Of a stretch of DNA of 64,000 nucleotides, positions 34,286-43,138 are shown piece after piece. The notes beneath the pieces are model-generated. The model saw nothing but the letters and a program-made list of their open reading frames with translations. It made no database searches and was not told the DNA's origin. Each line of letters opens with the position of its first letter. The first letter of the stretch is position 1. Source of the DNA: CAVVGB01 sp963747715 (GTDB taxonomy: Bacteria > Actinomycetota > Thermoleophilia > Gaiellales > Gaiellaceae); assembly GCA_963747715.1 (NCBI GenBank), contig CAVVGB010000003.1, positions 248,001 to 312,000 on the forward strand, read 5' to 3'. Made by a program: the position numbers and the translations under genes.

Positions 34286-34653
34286 AAGTCGGGCTCGACC
34301 TCATCGAGATCGCGCGCATCGAGCGGACGCTCGCGCGCTACCCCGCCTTCGTCGAGCGCGTCTTCACCGAAGCCGAGCGCGCGTACTGCGACTCGCGGCC
34401 GAACCCGCCGCAGCACTACGCGGCTCGCTTCGCCGGCAAGGAAGCGGTGGGCAAGGCGCTCGGCTTCGGCGTCGCGCGCGCCTTTGCCTGGAAGGACGTC
34501 GAGATCGCCGGGAGGCCCAAGCCCTCGGTGCGGCTGACCGGCCGCATGTCGGAGTGGGCGAAGAGCGAAGGGCTCGGTGGCCAAATCGACCTTTCGCTCA
34601 CACATTCGCGTGAGCTCGCGGCCGCGATCTGCGTCGTGTCCGATGCAGACTGA
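34282..34653 (+). CDS. acpS: Holo-[acyl-carrier-protein] synthase
   Basis: Transfers 4'-phosphopantetheine from CoA to acyl carrier protein; 123 residues. The Mg2+-binding Asp is in VGLDLIEIARIERTL and the second motif is ARFAGKEAVGKALGFGV. The C-terminal DLSLTHSRELAAAICV is also typical. ATG 34282 overlaps the HAD stop; the stop overlaps nnr by 11 nt. Confidence 0.94.
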   Translation: MKVGLDLIEIARIERTLARYPAFVERVFTEAERAYCDSRPNPPQHYAARFAGKEAVGKALGFGVARAFAWKDVEIAGRPKPSVRLTGRMSEWAKSEGLGGQIDLSLTHSRELAAAICVVSDAD

Positions 34654-36115
34654 ACCGCTCTACTCCGCCGCCGAGATGAAGGCGGCGGAGGAGGCCTACG
34701 AAGGGCCGATGCTCGAGCTGATGGAGCGGGCAGGCGCCGCGGCCGCGGAGGCGGCACTTAGGCACTATCCGGACGCCCGGCGCGTCGCTGTGTGGTGCGG
34801 CGCCGGCTCGAACGGCGGGGACGGCCTGGTGGTCGCGCGCAAGCTGCGCCAGGCCGGACGCGACGTTGCCGTGCGCCTCGCAGCGCCGGAAACCACGTTC
34901 GAGGGCGACGCCGGCGAGATGCTCGGGCGCGCGCGCGAGAGCGACGTGCGCTTCGCGGAGGACGGAGGCCGGGCCGACCTCGTCATCGACGCCGTCTTCG
35001 GCACGGGCTTCAGCGGCTCGCCGCGGCGCGACGCGGCGCGTCTCCTCGAGGAGCTGGCGGCGGTCTCCGCCCCCGTTCTGGCAGTGGACGTCCCGTCCGG
35101 GGTCGATGCATCGACTGGCGAGATCGCCGGGCCCGCGGTGAGAGCAGCCCGCACGGTGACGTTCCACGCGGCCAAGATCGGGCTGGCCGTCGCGCCCGGA
35201 CGCTTCCATGCCGGTGAGGTCCAGGTCGCGGACATCGGCCTCTCGCGCTCGGAGACCAAACACGCGCGCGTCGGGGAGGAGATTCTCGACGTCGTTCCGC
35301 GGAGGGCCGCGACCGACAACAAGTACACAGCGGGATCGGTGCTCGTGGTCGGCGGGTCGAAGGGGCTGACAGGAGCGCCCTCGCTCACCGCGCAGGCGGC
35401 GCTGCGGAGCGGAGCAGGCTATGTCGCGGCTTGCGTGCCGGCGTCGCTGAACATCGTCTTCGAGCAGCGGCTCGTCGAGGTGATCACGCGCCCCTGCCCC
35501 GACGAGGACGGGGTTCTGAAGGTGGATGCCGCCGACATCGTGCTCGAGGCCGCGGAACGCGCCGGTGCGATCGCACTCGGGCCGGGCCTCGGCCGCACGG
35601 ACGGCACGCGGGCGCTCGTCGGCTTCCTGCTCGACCGGATCGACAAGCCGATCGTCGTCGACGCCGACGCGCTGTGGGCGCTCGCGGGCAATCTCGACTG
35701 GGTCTTCAGCCGCGACGCCGCCACGGTCCTCACTCCCCATGCCGGCGAGCTTGCGCGCCTGCTCGGGCGCGAGTCGAAATGGGTCGACGCACACCGGCTG
35801 AACGCCGTGCAGGCAGGCTCCGACGACGTGGGGGCAACCGTCCTCCTGAAAGGCGTGGACACCCTGGTCGCATCGCCGGGGCGGGGCGTCCTCGTGTGCG
35901 ACCTCGGGAATCCAGGCCTGGCCAGCGCGGGCACTGGCGACGTCCTCACCGGCGTGATCGCGGCGTTCCTCTCCAAAGGCATGGACCCGCCCCTCGCGGC
36001 CGCGGCGGGTGCGGCGGCCGGCGGCCTCGCCGCGCGCCGGGCGGCCGAGCGACACGGCTACGCCGGCCTGGTGGCGAGTGACGTAGTGGAGTCGCTGTCC
36101 CTGGCGCTCTCGTGA
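34643..36115 (+). CDS. nnr: Bifunctional NAD(P)H-hydrate epimerase / ADP- or ATP-dependent dehydratase
   Basis: Repairs hydrated NAD(P)H; 490 residues. The N-terminal YjeF_N epimerase domain (~1-210) shows CGAGSNGGDGLVVARKL, VIDAVFGTGFSG and VDVPSGVDASTG. The C-terminal ribokinase-like dehydratase domain (~220-490) shows LVVGGSKGLTGAPSLTAQAA, VDADALWALAG, VLTPHAGELARLLG and NPGLASAGTGDVLTGVIAA. ATG 34643 (MQTEPLYSAAEM) is the natural start; the 22 earlier in-frame residues are acpS read in another frame. Confidence 0.94.
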   Translation: MQTEPLYSAAEMKAAEEAYEGPMLELMERAGAAAAEAALRHYPDARRVAVWCGAGSNGGDGLVVARKLRQAGRDVAVRLAAPETTFEGDAGEMLGRARESDVRFAEDGGRADLVIDAVFGTGFSGSPRRDAARLLEELAAVSAPVLAVDVPSGVDASTGEIAGPAVRAARTVTFHAAKIGLAVAPGRFHAGEVQVADIGLSRSETKHARVGEEILDVVPRRAATDNKYTAGSVLVVGGSKGLTGAPSLTAQAALRSGAGYVAACVPASLNIVFEQRLVEVITRPCPDEDGVLKVDAADIVLEAAERAGAIALGPGLGRTDGTRALVGFLLDRIDKPIVVDADALWALAGNLDWVFSRDAATVLTPHAGELARLLGRESKWVDAHRLNAVQAGSDDVGATVLLKGVDTLVASPGRGVLVCDLGNPGLASAGTGDVLTGVIAAFLSKGMDPPLAAAAGAAAGGLAARRAAERHGYAGLVASDVVESLSLALS

Positions 36116-36137
36116 GGCGAACGGCCCGGCCCTCCTG

Positions 36138-37166
36138 ATGTATCGCTCGGAAGTGACGATCGACCTCGGCGCGCTTCGGCGCAACGTTCGCACCCTGCGC
36201 GACTTCGCCGCGCCCGCCGAGCTGTGGGCCGTCGTGAAGGCGGACGCGTACGGGCACGGCGCCCGCGAAGTCGCGCGCGCGTGTCTCGAGGACGGAGCCG
36301 CCGCGCTGTGCGTCGCGACGGCCCGGGAGGGCGCAGACCTGCGCGCGACGGCACCCGATGCGCGCATCGTCGTCATGAGCCCCGTGGGTCCCGGTGAGGA
36401 CGAGCTCGCCAGAGAGGCCGGCCTCGAGCTCTGCCTGTCGACGCCCCGGGTGCCTGAGGGCGTCCCCGTCCACCTCAAGGTCGACACCGGCATGGGCCGG
36501 TGGGGCATGAGCGTGGACGATGCGCTTTCGGTCACCGGCGAGGGCGTCGTCGGGCTCATGAGCCACTTCGCCACGGCGGACGAGGCCGACCACGGGTTTG
36601 CGCGCGAACAGATCGAGCGTTTCCGCACAGTGGTCGAGCGGTTCCCGGGGGTGCCCGTGCACATGGCGAACAGCGCCGCCACGTTCGCCTTCCCCGACGC
36701 ACGCTTCGACGCGGTGCGCTGCGGCGTCGCGCTCTACGGCCTCTCGCCTTTCGGCGACGACCCGGCCGCGCACGGCCTCGAGCCGGTCCTGTCGTGGCGG
36801 AGCGCCGTCGCGCTCGTGAAGACGCTCGGGCCGGGGGACAGCACGGGGTACGGCCGCGCCTACGTCGCCAAGGAGGAGGCCAGGATCGGGATCGTGCCGG
36901 TGGGATACGCCGACGGATTTCGCCGGGGGCTCATCGGCGCCCAGGTCGCCGTCGGCGGGATGCGTCAGCACGTGCTCGCCGTCTCGATGGATTCGCTCGC
37001 GGTCGGGCTCCCTGACGGCGCCGAAGAGGATGCGCCCGTGACGCTGATCGGGGACGGCGTTTTCGCCGAAGAGCACGCGCATCAGCTAGGAACGATCAAC
37101 TACGAGATCACGTGCGGCATCCGCGCCCACCCGGCGCGCGCTGACTGGACGGTCGTCGATGGATGA
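36138..37166 (+). CDS. alr: Alanine racemase
   Basis: PLP enzyme producing D-alanine for peptidoglycan; 342 residues, slightly short. The PLP lysine is K34 in AVVKADAYGHGAREV, and the catalytic Tyr lies in STGYGRAYVAKEEARIG. LKVDTGMGRWGM, the PLP-contacting ANSAA and VPVGYADGFRRG are also visible. It starts 22 nt after nnr and overlaps cca by 8 nt. Confidence 0.93.
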   Translation: MYRSEVTIDLGALRRNVRTLRDFAAPAELWAVVKADAYGHGAREVARACLEDGAAALCVATAREGADLRATAPDARIVVMSPVGPGEDELAREAGLELCLSTPRVPEGVPVHLKVDTGMGRWGMSVDDALSVTGEGVVGLMSHFATADEADHGFAREQIERFRTVVERFPGVPVHMANSAATFAFPDARFDAVRCGVALYGLSPFGDDPAAHGLEPVLSWRSAVALVKTLGPGDSTGYGRAYVAKEEARIGIVPVGYADGFRRGLIGAQVAVGGMRQHVLAVSMDSLAVGLPDGAEEDAPVTLIGDGVFAEEHAHQLGTINYEITCGIRAHPARADWTVVDG

Positions 37167-38184
37167 GGCCGTTCGCAAAGCCGTGCAAGGTCAGGAGGCC
37201 TACGTCGTGGGCGGTGCGGTCCGCGACGAGCTCCTCGGCCGCGACGTCGTCGACCTGGACGTGGCGTGCCCGGATCCCGAACGCGCGGCGCACGAGTACG
37301 CGCGCGCCGCCGGCGGGGCTGTCTTCCCGCTCTCCGAACGGCACGGCGCGTGGCGCGTCGCGTTCCGCTCCGGGCGCACAGTCGACTTCACTCCGCTACG
37401 AGACGGGATCGAGGCGGATCTCGCTTCGCGCGATTTCACGATCAACGCCATCGCCCGCCCCGTCGACGGCGGCGAAGACGTCGATCCGCATGGCGGTCGC
37501 GCCGACCTGGAGGCACGGGTGCTGCGGGCCGTCTCGCCGACGGTCTTCGTCGACGATCCGCTGCGGCTCTTGCGTGCCGTGCGGCTCGAGGACGAGCTCG
37601 GCTTTCGCCTTGACGAAGGCACCGAGCGTCTCGTGCACGAGCACGCCGGGCTCGCCACGAAGCCTGCGGGCGAACGCATTCTCGGGGAGCTCGAGCGCCT
37701 CTCGCCGGAAGGATTTCGCCGGGCCGAGGAGCTCGGCGTGCTGGGCCCGCTGGGCGGCTCCACGGAGAAGCTCGAGCGCGAGGGGGGTGACCCCTCGCCG
37801 GCGCTCCGGCTCGCGCTCGTCTTCGAAGACGGGCTCGAGCGCTTTCCGATCTCCAACGAGCTCAAGCGCTTCGCGCGCACCATGATCGCAGCCGGCCGGC
37901 CCGAAGACGACTCGCCGCGCGCGCTGCACCGCTTTCGTCGCGCGACGGAGCCGTGGGCGCTCGAGGCGCTCGCGTTCCTCGACGCGAGCGAGCTGGCCGA
38001 CGCGGTGCGCAAAGCACGCGCGGACGAGCCGGCCGAGCCGCTGCTCCGCGGCGACGAGCTCGGCGTCCCGCCCGGCCCCGAGGTGGGCCGCCTGCTCGCC
38101 CTGATCGACGAGGAGCGCGCCGCGGGGACGATCGCGACCCGCGAGGACGCGCTCGAGCTCGTGAAGAAGGAGCTAAAGAGCTAG
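37159..38184 (+). CDS. cca: CCA tRNA nucleotidyltransferase / poly(A) polymerase family
   Basis: A 341-residue class II nucleotidyltransferase. The flexible loop and catalytic site are VVGGAVRDELLGRDVVDLDVACP, followed by TVDFTPLRDGIEADLASRDFTINAIARP and DDPLRLLRAVRLEDELGF. The single tRNA gene in the window does not encode its CCA end, consistent with the need for this enzyme. No C-terminal HD domain is obvious; the C-terminus is an all-helical tRNA-binding region. It is convergent with the redoxin gene, with a 4-nt overlap. Confidence 0.9.
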   Translation: MDEAVRKAVQGQEAYVVGGAVRDELLGRDVVDLDVACPDPERAAHEYARAAGGAVFPLSERHGAWRVAFRSGRTVDFTPLRDGIEADLASRDFTINAIARPVDGGEDVDPHGGRADLEARVLRAVSPTVFVDDPLRLLRAVRLEDELGFRLDEGTERLVHEHAGLATKPAGERILGELERLSPEGFRRAEELGVLGPLGGSTEKLEREGGDPSPALRLALVFEDGLERFPISNELKRFARTMIAAGRPEDDSPRALHRFRRATEPWALEALAFLDASELADAVRKARADEPAEPLLRGDELGVPPGPEVGRLLALIDEERAAGTIATREDALELVKKELKS

Positions 38185-38702
38185 GTACGCCACTTGATGG
38201 TGCAGCCGACGGCCGGAGTCTCCGACGCGCCGGGCTTCCCGCCGTTCAACGTGGCGTCGAGCGCGTCGCGGAGATAGCGCGCGTCCTCGCTCGGATCCTG
38301 GTGATCGGCGTCGGGCGCGCCGCGATACACGAGTCTGTGCGACGCGTCGAACACGAAGACCTCGGGAGTGCGCGCGGCGGTGTAGTCCCGCGCCGTCTCC
38401 TGCGTCTCGTCGTAGACGAAAGGGAACACGAAGCCCTTTTCCTTCGACCGCCGTTCCATGTCCTCGAAGGAGTCGCCGATGTAACCCGCGTTCGAGTTGA
38501 CCACCACGAGACCAGCGCGCCCGGCGTAGTCGCGCGCGACGGCGTTCAGGCGGTCCTCCCAAGCCACGACGTAAGGGCAGTGGCAACACGAGAAGACAAC
38601 GGCCACAGGCTGCCCCTCGTAGTCGCTGAGCTCATGCGTCTTGCCGTCGACACCCGGGAGGTCGAAGGGCGGTGCGGACTCTCCGAGCGCGAGACGGGCC
38701 AC
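38181..38702 (-). CDS. Thioredoxin-family redoxin (AhpC/TSA-like fold)
   Basis: A 173-residue thioredoxin-fold protein. It reads ESAPPFDLPGVDGKTHELSD at the start and VAVVFSCCHCPYVVAWEDRL at the active site, a Cys-His-Cys-containing motif (CCHCPYV) as in thioredoxin-like proteins of the resA/peroxiredoxin-like group. RTPEVFVFD contains the cis-Pro. Start GTG 38702 has TAGCAT 6 nt upstream, predicting a leaderless mRNA. Probably reduces disulfides or peroxides; partner unknown. Confidence 0.82.
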   Translation of the reverse strand: MARLALGESAPPFDLPGVDGKTHELSDYEGQPVAVVFSCCHCPYVVAWEDRLNAVARDYAGRAGLVVVNSNAGYIGDSFEDMERRSKEKGFVFPFVYDETQETARDYTAARTPEVFVFDASHRLVYRGAPDADHQDPSEDARYLRDALDATLNGGKPGASETPAVGCTIKWRT

Positions 38703-38719
38703 AACGCCATGCTATCGGC

Positions 38720-39839
38720 GTGCGTTTCCTCTACGACGCGGTCGGGTGCGGCATGTGGGCCTATTCGCATGCATCCTTCCGGATCCAGACGCTCGGCCCA
38801 CGTCGTTTCAGGCTCGAGCCGGCGACGATGATCGTCGTCACCCACCGCCGCGAGACGGACGTCCCGGTGATCGGGCCGGTCCTGTACTTCGGGGGGCGCC
38901 TGTGGCGGAACGTCGGCGAGCGGATGGCGTTCGCCGCCCGCGACGACATGTTCGTGCGGGGGTTCTTCGCGGGCTTTCCGGAGGGGCTCTCACCGAGCGT
39001 CCGGCGGCTCCTCTACCGGGTCGGCGTGGGGCCGGGCCTGCCGCTCGTTCACGTCCACCCGATCGGGAGCGCGCGGCTCGCGCTCGTCAAGCAGGTGCTC
39101 GAGGTGCGGCCAGCAGCCCGGCTCGAGGAATCTCTCCCGGGCGAGCTCGTCGGGGAGCTCCAGGCGCGCGCCGCGGAGGCCGGGCTGCCGGCGCCGGCCC
39201 GTGCCTCGGACGTCCTCCGAGGCGAGTACGCGGACGTCCTCTTCCGGCCCGTCTCCCGCGGTGAAGTGGCGGAGGGCACGGCCGGGGATCTCTGGGCTCG
39301 GCGCGCGGGAGACGCCGCACGCGACTTCCGCTTCCTCGTCGAGCTCGTGCGCGCGGGCCGCAGCCTCGTCGTCTTTCCGGAAGGCCGTCCCTCTCCGGAC
39401 GGGGAGATCGGGCCGCTGCGGCGCGGTGTCGACGCGCTCATCCGCCGGGCCCGCCCACGCGCGGTGCTGCCGCTTGCGATCGCCTACGACCCCCTCGTCC
39501 GCGGCCGCACCCGCGTATTCGTCTCGGTGGGCGACTTCCAGCCGCCGCCTCAGGAGAACGTCGAGGAGGGGATCCTCGAGGTGCTCCGCGCCTCCATGCC
39601 GCTCACGGCCGGACAGGTCGTCGCGGCGGAGCTCATGGCCGGCGAGAACGCCGTCGGCCGCGGACCTCGCCGACGCCGTTGCGCGCGCGAGGGAGACGGG
39701 AAGGCCGATCGACCCCGAGCTCGAGGACGCGGGCGGCCGCGCGCGGCGACTCGACGAGGCGCTCGCCGTCGCCGAGCAAGACCGCGAGCATCTTCCGTAT
39801 CTCGCGCGCGAGTACGAGAGCGCGCGCGTCGCAGGCTAG
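38720..39839 (+). CDS. PlsC-like lysophospholipid acyltransferase, frameshifted near 39653
   Basis: An acyltransferase-like protein of about 372 residues. The HX4D motif is HRRETD in MIVVTHRRETDVPVIGPVL, and the FPEG motif is VVFPEGRPSPDGEIGPLRRG. The start GTG 38720 is tentative; ATG 38753 is possible. Near 39653 an extra G shifts the frame: the earlier frame reads AELMAGENAV then Arg-rich noise, while the next frame continues ADLADAVARARETGRPIDPE and stops at TAG 39837-39839. It likely acylates a lysophospholipid or glycerolipid precursor at the membrane. Confidence 0.72.
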
Positions 39840-40835
39840 CTCTCGGCCGCCTCGGCGCGCTTGCGGCCCCGAAAGAGACCGGGGAAGGCGGGGCGGACGA
39901 GGACCGCTCCGAGAATCGTGATCGGCACGACGGTGAGCGCGTGCATGGTGAGGACGTATGCGGTCGCTTGGGCCTCCGGGATGTCGACCCCCTTGGCGGC
40001 GAGCAGCGTGAGGTAGTCGAACGTGCCGATCCCCGCAGCGGTCGCGGGCACGGCGAGCGCGAGGTTGCCGATTCCCTCGAGCAGGAAGTAGGCGCCGACG
40101 TCGAGGTCGAGGTCGAAAGCCTCCCCGACGACGTAGTACATCGCCACGTCCGCGAGCCACATGGCGACGGAGGTCGCGAAGATGAGCACGCGCATGCCTC
40201 CGCGGAACGCGCCGAGACCGTCGACGAAGTGCGCCGCCGCCCGCGTCACGCGCCGGTGCCAGCGTTCTGGGAGCCTGCGCGTCGCGCGCCAGACGAACCG
40301 CTCGGTTCGCTCCGTGTCTCGCGCCGCCAGCGCCACGAGGAAGACTCCGAGCACAGACCCGGCCGAGAGCGCGATCCCGGTCAGGAGCATCGCGCCGCCT
40401 TGCCCGATCAGGAGGGCGCCGAGCAGGATCCACGCGGACAGGACGACGCCGTCCAGGAGACGCTCGGCGAACAATGTCCCCGCCGTGACGAACGCCGGAA
40501 TCTGCCGCTCTCGCATCGACTCGATGCGCAGGAGGTCACCGACCTCGCGCGGGGAGGATGTTGTTCGCGCCCCGGCCGACGGCGATCGTGGCGAAAAGCT
40601 TCCGCACGGCGCACGTATAGCCGGCTCCCCGCAGGAGGTAGCGCCAGCGCAGGGTCATGAAGCAGACGTTGACGGCGATCAGCCCGAGCGAGGCGAAGAT
40701 CGTCCACGGCGGCAGAGCCGTGATTTCGCTCCATGCCTCGCCGAGGTCGACCTCGCGAAGGAACAGCACGAGGAACGCAACCGTCGCGGCGGTGCCAAGG
40801 AGCAGTCTGAGCAGCCGGCGCCGCCAAACCCGCAT
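39836..40835 (-). CDS. Lysylphosphatidylglycerol synthase-like transmembrane (UPF0104) protein, frameshifted near 40544
   Basis: A membrane protein of about 332 residues with eight helices, of the flippase-like family named from the membrane half of LPG synthase. The N-terminal part from ATG 40835 runs through VNVCFMTLRWRYLLRGAG to GRGANNILPAR. One extra base at about 40543-40544 (a GG on the coding strand) breaks the frame; skipping it gives ILPARVGDLLRIESMRER, continuing to a stop at 39836. The C-terminal part has ATAAGIGTFDYLTLLAAKG. Possible roles include flipping lipids or glycolipids. It overlaps the acyltransferase gene end by 4 nt. Confidence 0.75.
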
Positions 40836-40856
40836 GGTGAGTAAGTATTGCCCGCC

Positions 40857-41561
40857 ATGGCGTCTTCGAGCAGGGGGGCTCGCCGCTTCTCCACGCGACG
40901 GGATGTGGCTCTGGGGCTGGGCGTCTACGCCGCCTATCTGCTGGTGCGCCGTGCGGTCGTCAACGAGCGGGGCCGGGCCCAGGCGGCCCGGAACGCCCGC
41001 CGGATCGTGGCCCTCGAGCGCCGCCTCGGGATCCACGTGGAGCCGCGGCTCCAGGCTCTCCTCCTGCCGCAGCGACGGCTGATCGCCGTCCTGAACGTCG
41101 CCTACGTCACGCTCAACGTGGGACTGACGGTGGGTTGGCTGATCCGCCTCTTCCGGGCGCGGCATCCGGATTTCCACGGCTTGCGGCGTGCGGCCGTCCT
41201 GACGACGCTCGGAGCGCAACCGGTCTTCCTCTTCTTCCCGGTGGCGCCGCCGAGGACGCTCGACGAGTTCGTCGACACGATCGAGGAGGTCAGCGGCATC
41301 GACCTCGACCGCGGTCTCGTCGCGCAGCTCTACGACCCCATCGCCGCGATGCCGAGCATCCACGTCGCCTACGCGGTCGTGACGGCGGCGGGAATCGCCG
41401 CGACGAGCGAGAGCGCCCTCGCACGCACGCTCGCTCTCGCCTATCCACCGATCGTCGCCGCCGTCGTCTTCGCGACGGCGAACCACTACGTGCTCGACGC
41501 CGTGGCGGGCGGCGCGCTCGGGCTCGCGGGCCTGCGCGTGGCCCGCCTCTTCGATTCGTAG
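40857..41561 (+). CDS. PAP2-superfamily membrane phosphatase
   Basis: A 234-residue membrane protein with about six helices. Its phosphatase motifs are IAAMPSIHVAYAVVTA and ATANHYVLDAVAGGALG. It is distinct from the larger PAP2 gene at 22824. ATG 40857 is used; a TTG 9 nt upstream is possible. TAAGTAT lies just upstream. It is divergent from the flippase-like gene with only 21 nt between starts, so the two promoters overlap. Confidence 0.85.
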   Translation: MASSSRGARRFSTRRDVALGLGVYAAYLLVRRAVVNERGRAQAARNARRIVALERRLGIHVEPRLQALLLPQRRLIAVLNVAYVTLNVGLTVGWLIRLFRARHPDFHGLRRAAVLTTLGAQPVFLFFPVAPPRTLDEFVDTIEEVSGIDLDRGLVAQLYDPIAAMPSIHVAYAVVTAAGIAATSESALARTLALAYPPIVAAVVFATANHYVLDAVAGGALGLAGLRVARLFDS

Positions 41562-42315
41562 CTAGCGGCGCCGGCCGAAGCGTGCGAGGACGCGAGCCAT
41601 CGTCCCCGGCGCGAGGCTCTGCGCGACGGAGACGACGCGTAGGGAACGGGGGCGGATGATCTCCGCGCGCCCACGCTCAACCGCGCGAATCGTCGCGGCG
41701 GCGATGTCGTCGGCCGTCGCGACCCAGTGGCGTGCGAGCGGATGGCGCAGAAGCCGTCCCTGCGGAAAGCTCACGGTCGGCACCGGTCCAGGGTTGATCG
41801 TGTGCACGCGGATGCCACGCGGTGCGAGCTCGACGCCGATCCGCCTCGAGAACGCGAGCTGTGCGTGTTTCGACGCCGAATAGGCGCCGCCGGAGCCGTA
41901 CGCGATCGTTCCCGCGACCGAGACGATGTTGACGACGTTCGAGGGCGCACTCGCTTCGAGCAGCGGCAGAAAGGCGCGCACGCACCAGACGCTGCCGAGG
42001 TAGTTGATCCGCATGACCTCCTCGATCCGCTCCGGCGGGAGCTCGAGGAAGTCGCGCCGCTCCGAGACGCCGGCGTTGTTCACGAGCAGGTTGCACGGCG
42101 GCATGCGTCTCCGCGACCCAGCGCGCGATCTTCTCGACCTGTTCGCGGTCGGAGACGTCGCACTGCTCGAAGTCGGCGCCGAGCTCGGCCGCGACCCGCT
42201 CGAGTCGCTCGCGGCCGCGGGCGAGGAGCACGCAGCGCCAGCCTCGGCGCGTGAGTGCACGGGCGATCGCCTCGCCGATGCCGCTCGATCCCCCCGTGAC
42301 GACGGCCACCTTCAT
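41562..42315 (-). CDS. Short-chain dehydrogenase/reductase, frameshifted near 42101
   Basis: An SDR oxidoreductase of about 250 residues. From ATG 42315 the Rossmann motif VAVVTGGSSGIGEAIARAL and LGADFEQCDVSDREQVEKIA are in one frame. The next segment, NLLVNNAGVSERRDFLELPP, and the catalytic SVAGTIAYGSGGAYSASKHA (Tyr and Lys of YSASK) are in the next. One extra base near 42101 explains the break (VAETH joins PPCNLLVNNAG). The substrate is unknown. It is convergent with the PAP2 gene and divergent from fabI. Confidence 0.78.
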
Positions 42316-42343
42316 TTCGAAGCCGAGCTTAGACTGCCCCGCG

Positions 42344-43120
42344 ATGGCCCAGTTCGAAGGCAAGCGCGGCCTCGTCCTCGGCGTCGCCAACCGCCGCTCG
42401 ATCGCCTGGGCGATCGCGCGCAAGCTGGCGGAGGGAGGAGCGTCCCTCGCCTTCACCTACCAGGGCGAGCGCATCGAGAAGAACGTGCGCGAGCTCGCCG
42501 AGTCCGTCTCGAGCCCGCTCGTCACCGCCTGCGACGTGCGCTCCGACGACGACGTGGCGCGCGTCTTCCAGGAGACCGGGGACGCGTTCGGCGGCGAGCT
42601 CGACATCCTCGTCCACTCGGTCGCCTTCGCGGACGCCCGCGACCTCGAGGGGCGCTTCACCGACACGTCGCGCGACAGCTTCTGGCTCGCTCTCGACGTC
42701 AGCGCGTACTCGCTCGTCGCGTGCGCGCGCGCCGCGGAGCCGCTGATGGAGGCAGCGGGCGGCGGCTCGATCATGACGATGACCTACCTCGGCGGCGAGC
42801 GCGCCGTCCCCCACTACAACGTCATGGGCGTCGCCAAGGCGGCGCTCGACGCGTCGATGCGCTACCTGGCGTGGGATCTCGGGCAGAAGAACATCCGCGT
42901 GAACGCCGTATCCGCGGGACCCGTGCGCACGCTCGCCGCCCGCTCCATCGCCGGCTTTCCGACGATGGAGGCGATCGTGGAGGAGCGGGCGCCGCTGCAC
43001 CGCCACATCGACGCCGACGACGTCGGCGCCGCCGCCGCCTACCTGCTCTCCGACGAGGCGCGCAACGTCACGGGCACGATCCTGTACGTGGACTCGGGCT
43101 ACCACGCCATGGGCATGTAG
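42344..43120 (+). CDS. fabI: Enoyl-[acyl-carrier-protein] reductase (NADH), FabI type
   Basis: Last step of fatty acid elongation; 258 residues. FabI features: GLVLGVANRRSIAWAIARKL at the cofactor site and the catalytic Tyr/Lys pair in HYNVMGVAKAALDAS (Y-x6-K). SAGPVRTLAARSIAGF is the substrate loop region and is the triclosan/isoniazid-site region in relatives. TAGACT at 42330-42335 lies 8 nt before ATG 42344, predicting a leaderless mRNA. Confidence 0.93.
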   Translation: MAQFEGKRGLVLGVANRRSIAWAIARKLAEGGASLAFTYQGERIEKNVRELAESVSSPLVTACDVRSDDDVARVFQETGDAFGGELDILVHSVAFADARDLEGRFTDTSRDSFWLALDVSAYSLVACARAAEPLMEAAGGGSIMTMTYLGGERAVPHYNVMGVAKAALDASMRYLAWDLGQKNIRVNAVSAGPVRTLAARSIAGFPTMEAIVEERAPLHRHIDADDVGAAAAYLLSDEARNVTGTILYVDSGYHAMGM

Positions 43121-43138
43121 GCGAGGGGGTCGAGCGCG

